A DNA stretch of 64,000 nt from JALSRD01 sp964476595. GTDB taxonomy: Bacteria > Desulfobacterota > Desulfobacteria > Desulfobacterales > JALSRD01. This document shows positions 59,384 through 64,000 of the stretch, piece after piece. Position numbers and translations under genes: made by a program. Below the pieces are notes generated by a model. It was not told where the DNA came from and ran no database searches. It saw nothing but the letters and a program-made list of their open reading frames with translations. Numbering within the stretch: position 1 is the first letter of the stretch; each line of letters begins with the position of its first letter. The stretch is taken from the NCBI GenBank assembly GCA_964476595.1, contig CAYZCL010000090.1, positions 29,527 through 93,526 on the forward strand, read 5' to 3'.

Positions 59384-60250
59384 TTAGAATTCCTCCTCGA
59401 AATGCACCGAAAAACTTTCGGAGAGTTCCTCCACCCAGCCCACCGCCTGGGCCGCCACCATTTCCAGCTGCTCGCCCCTGAGCCCCAGCCGCCGGGTGGC
59501 GGCTTCAGATGGCGTGTACTGCAGCCCCTCCCGGCCGATGCCGATGCCGATCATGAGGCACAGCACGTTGGCGATGTGCACGACGTCGATCAGGTTGTTG
59601 ATCTCCTCGGCCGCATCTGGGTCGTGGTGCCATCGCACGGCGGCGATAATGCTCCGGGGAAACGACCAGTTGCCCAAGATGCGGGCGCCGATCTCGGCGT
59701 GGTCGATACCGAAGAGGCGCTGTTCGACCTTCTCGAACGAAACCTCCCGCAGGGACTCGTCGTCGATGCTGCTGGTGTTGTCCCGAATGAAATCGCCCAG
59801 CACCAGCTTGCCCACATCGTGGAGCAGGGCAGCCGTGAAAATCTCGTCCACACCGGTGATGCCCAGTTCCCGCGACAGGCCCTCGGCCACCACCGAGACC
59901 GCGATGGAATGGCGCCAGAGTTCGCCGGGCTGCAGGTCGTAACCCGGCACCGGCTTGGCCATCACCGCCGAGGCGCAGGCCGAGAGAATCAATTGGGCCA
60001 GCTTCTTCCAGCCCAGCAGGACGAGCGCCTGGTTCACAGATCCCACCTTGCTGGGCAAACCGAAGTAGGAGGAATTGGTCAGCTTGAGCAGGTTGGCCGT
60101 GAGACCCGGGTCATAGCGCAGGATCTCGCCGATCTGCTCCGCGGAAGTATCGGGATCGTCGAGCAACGCGAGGATCTTGGCCGCCGCCGAGGGTATGCTC
60201 GGGAAGGCATCGATCCTGGAAATGATGTCCTCTTCACTTGGCCGTTTCAC
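59384..60250 (-). CDS. HDOD domain protein coupled to cheD
   Basis: A 288-residue HDOD protein: IDAFPSIPSAAAKILALLDD, LLKLTNSSYFGLPSK, the HD-like site ALLHDVGKLVLGDF, FGIDHAEIGARILGNWSFP and VRWHHDPD. The GTG start at 60250 overlaps the cheD stop (GTGA), so the two are made together. The region FGIDHAEIG...NWSFP matches the HDOD half of the CheD-HDOD fusion at 54031-55362. Within a chemotaxis operon it probably modulates CheD, CheB or receptor adaptation, but the biochemical role of HDOD here is inference. Confidence 0.9.
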   Translation of the reverse strand: MKRPSEEDIISRIDAFPSIPSAAAKILALLDDPDTSAEQIGEILRYDPGLTANLLKLTNSSYFGLPSKVGSVNQALVLLGWKKLAQLILSACASAVMAKPVPGYDLQPGELWRHSIAVSVVAEGLSRELGITGVDEIFTAALLHDVGKLVLGDFIRDNTSSIDDESLREVSFEKVEQRLFGIDHAEIGARILGNWSFPRSIIAAVRWHHDPDAAEEINNLIDVVHIANVLCLMIGIGIGREGLQYTPSEAATRRLGLRGEQLEMVAAQAVGWVEELSESFSVHFEEEF

Positions 60251-60720
60251 AGCTCTTTTCTCTTTTCCTTGATCCGGATGATGGTTTTGCCGGTAGACAG
60301 ATCCACATGAACCGTGCGGCTGTCCGTGCCGCCGACATCTTCGGCGTGCAGCGTCACGCTGTTCTTTTCCAGCAGTTTCTTGAGAACGGTGTAGTTGCGC
60401 TCACCGATCTTGAACATGGCGTTCTTTCCCAGGGGGCTGCCGCACCCGGTGGCCTTGACGACCAAGCGCTGTTTCTGGCCGCCCATCTGGTATACGGTCT
60501 TGAACAGCAGCGGCACCCCCCTGTCGACGAACATGTAGGGGTGCGACTCGGCCTTCTGGAGATTGATGCGCGACAGCGGCAGCATGGCGTGCAGCAGCCC
60601 ACCCACCTTGGCCACCGGGTCGTAGACGACCAGCCCCAGGCAGCTGCCCAGGGCGTGGGTGACCAGAATGTCCCCGTCCTTGCCGACTTTCATGTCCCCC
60701 ACCGCCACGATCTGTTTCAT
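60247..60720 (-). CDS. cheD: Chemoreceptor glutamine deamidase CheD
   Basis: A 157-residue deamidase of chemotaxis receptors. With ATG 60720 the catalytic residues fall at Thr21, Cys27 and His44 (THALGSCLGLVVYD and KVGGLLHAML), the numbering known from Thermotoga CheD, which supports this start. A GTG at 60735 is an alternative with a closer ribosome-binding site. The C-terminal TGCGSPLGKNAMFKIGERNY and LSTGKTIIRIK segments are typical. It overlaps the HDOD gene by four bases and follows cheR after 55 bases. CheD usually works with CheC/CheY, but no cheC is in view. Confidence 0.94.
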   Translation of the reverse strand: MKQIVAVGDMKVGKDGDILVTHALGSCLGLVVYDPVAKVGGLLHAMLPLSRINLQKAESHPYMFVDRGVPLLFKTVYQMGGQKQRLVVKATGCGSPLGKNAMFKIGERNYTVLKKLLEKNSVTLHAEDVGGTDSRTVHVDLSTGKTIIRIKEKRKEL

Positions 60721-60775
60721 AGGCTGTACTTTCACAGGCTCCCGTGATTTCAGCACCTCCGCGGGAGCCGCAAGG

Positions 60776-61648
60776 TCATTCTTTCATGTAGATCGCCGGG
60801 CACACGTACCGGAGCCGGTGCGTGATCCCGGAAAGGCCCTCGGAGTGGCCCACGAAAAGATATCCGCCGGATGCCAGGTAGTGCCAGAAGCGATCGATCA
60901 GCCGCTGCTGGGTGGCGCGGTCGAAATAAATCATCACGTTGCGGCAGAAAATGACGTCGAAGGGTCCCTTCATGGGCCACCGGTCCATCAGGTTGAGCCG
61001 TGCGTACTGGATCATTTCGGCCACCTGCGGTTTGACGCGGTAGCGCCGCACACCGTCGGGTCCCGCCAGGCGGCTGAACCAAGCGGCGCGCCGGGGCGCG
61101 TCCATGCCGTCCATCTCGTGCTCGGTGTAAATGCCCCGGCCGGCCTTTTCCAGCACACGGCTCGATATGTCCGTCGCCAGAATGCGCACATCGCGGGCAC
61201 CCGGCGCGGAAAGCGCCTCCCGCAGTACGATGGCCGCCGACACCGCCTCCTGTCCCGAAGAGCAGGCCGCAATCCAAAAGCGGATACGCGTCCCCGTCAG
61301 CCCGGGCACGACGGTGTCACGCAAAAAATCGAAATGGCTCTCTTCCCGGAAGAAACTGGTCTTGTTGGTGGTCAAGACGTCGATCATGGCGCCCAGTTCC
61401 CGGCCGCCCTGGGGACTCTCCACTAGTTCCAGGTATTCCTCGAAACCGGCCATCCCCAGCGCCCGCAGGCGCTTGGTCAGGCGCGTCTGGACCAGTGTCT
61501 TCTTTTTGGCGTGCAGATGGATACCGCTGAGGCCCTGGACCATGCGGCTGATGCGGTCGAACTGGCGGTCCGTGAGCCGGACCGATGTCGGATTCAGGAG
61601 CCGCTGAACGGCGGCCTGGCTTCCGGCTGCGGCGGCCGGCCTAGCCAT
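60776..61648 (-). CDS. cheR: Chemotaxis protein methyltransferase
   Basis: A 290-residue SAM-dependent methyltransferase that methylates receptor glutamates. The N-terminal helical domain contains TTNKTSFFREESHFDFL. The SAM-binding motif is FWIAACSSGQEAVSAAI (the family has more often CSTGEEPYS), with RILATDISSRVLEKA, YARLNLMD and FDVIFCRNVMIYFD following. The last 25 residues carry the SGITHRLRYV segment. ATG 61648 overlaps the cheA stop by eight bases; upstream in-frame codons lie inside cheA. An N-terminal extension of about 20 Ala-rich residues is slightly unusual. Confidence 0.94.
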   Translation of the reverse strand: MARPAAAAGSQAAVQRLLNPTSVRLTDRQFDRISRMVQGLSGIHLHAKKKTLVQTRLTKRLRALGMAGFEEYLELVESPQGGRELGAMIDVLTTNKTSFFREESHFDFLRDTVVPGLTGTRIRFWIAACSSGQEAVSAAIVLREALSAPGARDVRILATDISSRVLEKAGRGIYTEHEMDGMDAPRRAAWFSRLAGPDGVRRYRVKPQVAEMIQYARLNLMDRWPMKGPFDVIFCRNVMIYFDRATQQRLIDRFWHYLASGGYLFVGHSEGLSGITHRLRYVCPAIYMKE

Positions 61649-64000
61649 AGCAGACGGCCTCTTCCGTCGATGGGCCGCGTGCGTCGCCCCCCGCGGCCGT
61701 GGCCATGCGCAGGATGCCCCCAACGTCGATGATCAACCCCACCCGCCCGTTGGGCAGGATGGCGCCGCCGGAAATACCGGGGATGTCCTTCATGGATTCG
61801 CCCAGGGTCTTGATGACCACCTGCTGGCGGCCGATGAGTTCGTCGATGATCAGGCCCGCCTGGTGCCCGTCGTCTTCGATGACCACCACCAGGGTATTTT
61901 GCGGATCGCGGACCGGGGCCTCGATGCCGTAAAGTTCGGCCAGGCTGAACAGCGGGATCAAACGCCCGTTCTGCAACAGCATCTCCTCCTGTTTAAACAC
62001 CGACGAAAGCGCTTCGGCATCGGGCTTGGCCAGGCGTACGATGGAAACCGTGGGGATGATATAGCGTTCCTCGCCCACTCGCACTACCATTCCGTCGATG
62101 ATGGCCAGCGTCAGCGGCAGCCGCATCTTGAAAATGCTGCCACTGCCCGTTTCGGACTGGATTTCTACTTGGCCGCGCAGCGACTCGATGTTCTTCTTGA
62201 CCACGTCCATGCCCACGCCGCGCCCCGAGACGTCGGTCACGGTCTCGGCGGTGGAGAAACCGGGTTCGAAAATCAGGTTGTACACCTCACGGTCGGTGAG
62301 CGAGCAGCCGTCTTCCACCAGCCCGCGGTCGCGCGCCTTTTCCAGGATCTTCTGACGGTCCAGCCCCCTGCCGTCGTCGCGGATTTCGACCACCACACTG
62401 CCGGCCGAATGATAGGCCAGCAGCTGCACCGTGCCGGACGGCGGTTTACCGGCCGCCTCGCGTTCCTCGGGCGTCTCGATGCCGTGGTCCACGGCGTTGC
62501 GGACCATGTGGACCAGGGGGTCGTTGACGATGTCCACCAGGTTGCGGTCGATCTCAGTTTCCTCGCCCTCGGTGACCAGGGTCACCTTCTTGCCGACCTT
62601 GCGCGACAGGTCCCGAACCAGCCGCGCCATCTTGTTGAAGGTGGACTTCAGGGGCACCATGCGCATGGACATGCTCAGATCCTGGAGCTCGCGCACGATC
62701 TTGCTGGTGTGGGCCACCTTCTTTTGAAGTTCGTGGTTGCCGGTACGGATCACCACCTCGTCCTGGGCTACCATGGAATGGGCGATGACCATCTCTCCGA
62801 CCATGTCAATGAGCTTGTCCAGCCGGCTGGTGCTGACGCGCACCGAGGAGTCGGTGAACTTGGGCGGCCCGGCGATGCGTTTCTGGGTCCGCAAGGCCTG
62901 GCTGACGTCGGCCACGGTAGCGGCCTTGGATTTGACCAGCGCCATGCCCACGGGCTCATCGCCCGACTCGGCGGCGGCGTCCGCCACCTCCCGCTCCACC
63001 TTGCCCTGGGCCACCAGAATGTCTCCCACGCGCAGGTCGTTGACCTGCTCCGTTTCCTCGGAGATGCCGGCCGCCTCGGGGTCGGCCAGGACTCCCATCA
63101 ACTGGTCGTATCCCTCCGGCTTCTGCAGCGGCGCCCCGGCCAGGGCGGCCTGGACGCGCTGGATGAGGTCCTTGATCATGTCCAGGGAGTGCAGCGCTAG
63201 GTCCGCGTACCCGCCGCTGTACCGGATCTCACCGTCCCGCACGCGGCTCAGCAGCGATTCGGCGTGATGGGCCATCTCCGACACCAAGTCCAGTTCCATG
63301 AAGGCCGCCGTCCCCTTGACGGTGTGAAAGGCCCGGAACACGGTTCCCACGGCCTCGGTGTCTTCGGGATCCACCTCCAGGCGCAGTAAGGCATCCTCGG
63401 CATTGGCGATCAGCTCGCTGCCCTCGGTGACGAATTCGGCCACCAGTTCCGGGTCCGCGTCGGCCGGCATGTAATCCGCAGGCTCCTCGACCGGGGAGTC
63501 TTCCGCCACGGGGTCCCGGGGAGGCGGTCCGTCCGGTTCCGGCGCGGTCTTCCCGGAATGATCCCGGTCGTCCGGGTCTGCCGGCGCCGTCGCCGTCGTA
63601 TCCATGGCGTCCATGGCCGTCTCGATCAGCTCCCCGACAGGCTCCAGCGCCACGCCATCCCGCTGCTCGGGGGGCTGCTCAAGCAGGTCCTGGAGACGGC
63701 TGCCGGCCTGCTGCAGGGCCTCCACCGCCGCCGAGGGCAGTTCGTCGCCGTCCTGCAAAGCCTGGACACGCTCGCAGAGGTGCCGCAGTTCCCCGTCGTC
63801 GCCGCAGTCAAGCTGAATCAGTTCGGTGGCGATGTCGTCGATGGAAGGTCGCTCGGCGCCACCGGCCAGCAGCCGTGCCAATTCGTCGGCCGCGCGCCGC
63901 AGGGCCTCCGGCTCCCCTTCCTCGTGCTCCAGGAAAGACTCCATCACCCGCAGCCCCTCGTAGACCGGGTCGACCAACGAGAGCGTATCGGCGAAGGATT
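61641..64000 (-). CDS. cheA: Chemotaxis histidine kinase CheA, 5' end outside window
   Basis: The reading frame is open to base 64000, so the N-terminus lies beyond the window; more than 785 codons are visible. In order: a helical acidic N-terminal region, a Pro/Asp-rich linker, an Hpt domain with the acceptor His in AFHTVKGTAAFM (near 63325), a module of about 50 residues (RVGDILVAQGKVEREVAD to VSQALRTQKR) resembling the N-terminal element of type II secretion ATPases, dimerisation helices, HATPase_c (MVRNAVDHGIETPEER, DDGRGLDRQKI, GRGVGMDVVKKN) and a C-terminal CheW-like domain with GRQQVVIKTLG. It phosphorylates CheB and CheY. It is the most upstream visible gene of the chemotaxis-flagellar operon. 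The order CheA-CheR-CheD-HDOD-CheB is clear. Confidence 0.94.
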   Translation of the reverse strand, partial: SFADTLSLVDPVYEGLRVMESFLEHEEGEPEALRRAADELARLLAGGAERPSIDDIATELIQLDCGDDGELRHLCERVQALQDGDELPSAAVEALQQAGSRLQDLLEQPPEQRDGVALEPVGELIETAMDAMDTTATAPADPDDRDHSGKTAPEPDGPPPRDPVAEDSPVEEPADYMPADADPELVAEFVTEGSELIANAEDALLRLEVDPEDTEAVGTVFRAFHTVKGTAAFMELDLVSEMAHHAESLLSRVRDGEIRYSGGYADLALHSLDMIKDLIQRVQAALAGAPLQKPEGYDQLMGVLADPEAAGISEETEQVNDLRVGDILVAQGKVEREVADAAAESGDEPVGMALVKSKAATVADVSQALRTQKRIAGPPKFTDSSVRVSTSRLDKLIDMVGEMVIAHSMVAQDEVVIRTGNHELQKKVAHTSKIVRELQDLSMSMRMVPLKSTFNKMARLVRDLSRKVGKKVTLVTEGEETEIDRNLVDIVNDPLVHMVRNAVDHGIETPEEREAAGKPPSGTVQLLAYHSAGSVVVEIRDDGRGLDRQKILEKARDRGLVEDGCSLTDREVYNLIFEPGFSTAETVTDVSGRGVGMDVVKKNIESLRGQVEIQSETGSGSIFKMRLPLTLAIIDGMVVRVGEERYIIPTVSIVRLAKPDAEALSSVFKQEEMLLQNGRLIPLFSLAELYGIEAPVRDPQNTLVVVIEDDGHQAGLIIDELIGRQQVVIKTLGESMKDIPGISGGAILPNGRVGLIIDVGGILRMATAAGGDARGPSTEEAVCYG

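Noticed and set aside
1..64000. CRISPR arrays, tRNA or rRNA genes, transposases, integrases
   Set aside because: I saw no regularly spaced repeats of CRISPR size, no tRNA cloverleaf or rRNA sequence, and no recombinase motifs. Short or divergent examples could escape reading by eye.

Overview
The window is high-GC DNA with dense, often overlapping genes. Its gene content points to a Gram-negative, motile, anaerobic bacterium of the Desulfobacterota (former Deltaproteobacteria, probably Desulfobacterales-like). The evidence is a nuo operon with NuoB, NuoC and NuoD fused in one polypeptide, an hdrCBA set whose HdrA carries two HdrA-type flavin modules, a PEP-CTERM exported protein, many PAS/HisKA/REC hybrid kinases, a large set of HDOD, HD-GYP, GGDEF and PilZ proteins, and a chemotaxis-flagellar operon. 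This assignment rests on gene content and recalled family distribution, not on a marker gene. I saw no rRNA, tRNA, CRISPR array, transposase or integrase.

Layout. 1-3.0 kb: the 3' part of a hybrid histidine kinase and a cardiolipin synthase. 3.2-18.1 kb: a complete complex I operon (nuoA, nuoBCD, E, F, G, H, I, J, K, L, M, N) behind a sigma70-like promoter. It is interrupted between nuoH and nuoI by a 113-bp imperfect inverted repeat, and two other junctions (F/G and L/M) carry copies of a short CTTTGTGCC-type dispersed repeat. 18.1-21.3 kb: a small integral membrane protein, an opposed metallo-beta-lactamase-fold hydrolase and a CitE/HpcH-like lyase. 21.3-28.7 kb: an M16 peptidase with two modules, then a periplasmic protein made of two tandem solute-binding domains that is translationally coupled to a membrane hybrid kinase, then a small zinc-ribbon membrane protein behind a sigma54-like site.

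29.1-37.4 kb: a branched-chain-amino-acid-type ABC importer (livKHMGF) followed by a DUF1445/YcsI protein and the three 5-oxoprolinase subunits pxpABC, suggesting uptake and opening of a 5-oxoproline-like compound. 37.4-39.6 kb: accessory genes (PEP-CTERM protein beside an AT-rich stretch, a HIRAN-like protein, a 50-residue putative lipoprotein). 39.8-44.6 kb: a small unknown ORF overlapping hdrC, then hdrB and the double hdrA.

44.7-53.4 kb: a signalling block of histidine kinase, REC-HD-GYP, HDOD, REC-PAS, then on the other strand GGDEF, PilZ-like and a coiled exported protein, plus another hybrid kinase paralogous to the one at 26 kb. 53.4-64 kb: two tiny cysteine-containing proteins, a CheD-HDOD fusion protein, and a minus-strand operon cheA-cheR-cheD-HDOD-cheB-flgK-flgL. 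In that operon cheD and an HDOD gene overlap in the same order as in the fusion protein, so split and fused versions of the same pair sit about 4 kb apart. cheA runs off the right edge and the first kinase off the left edge.
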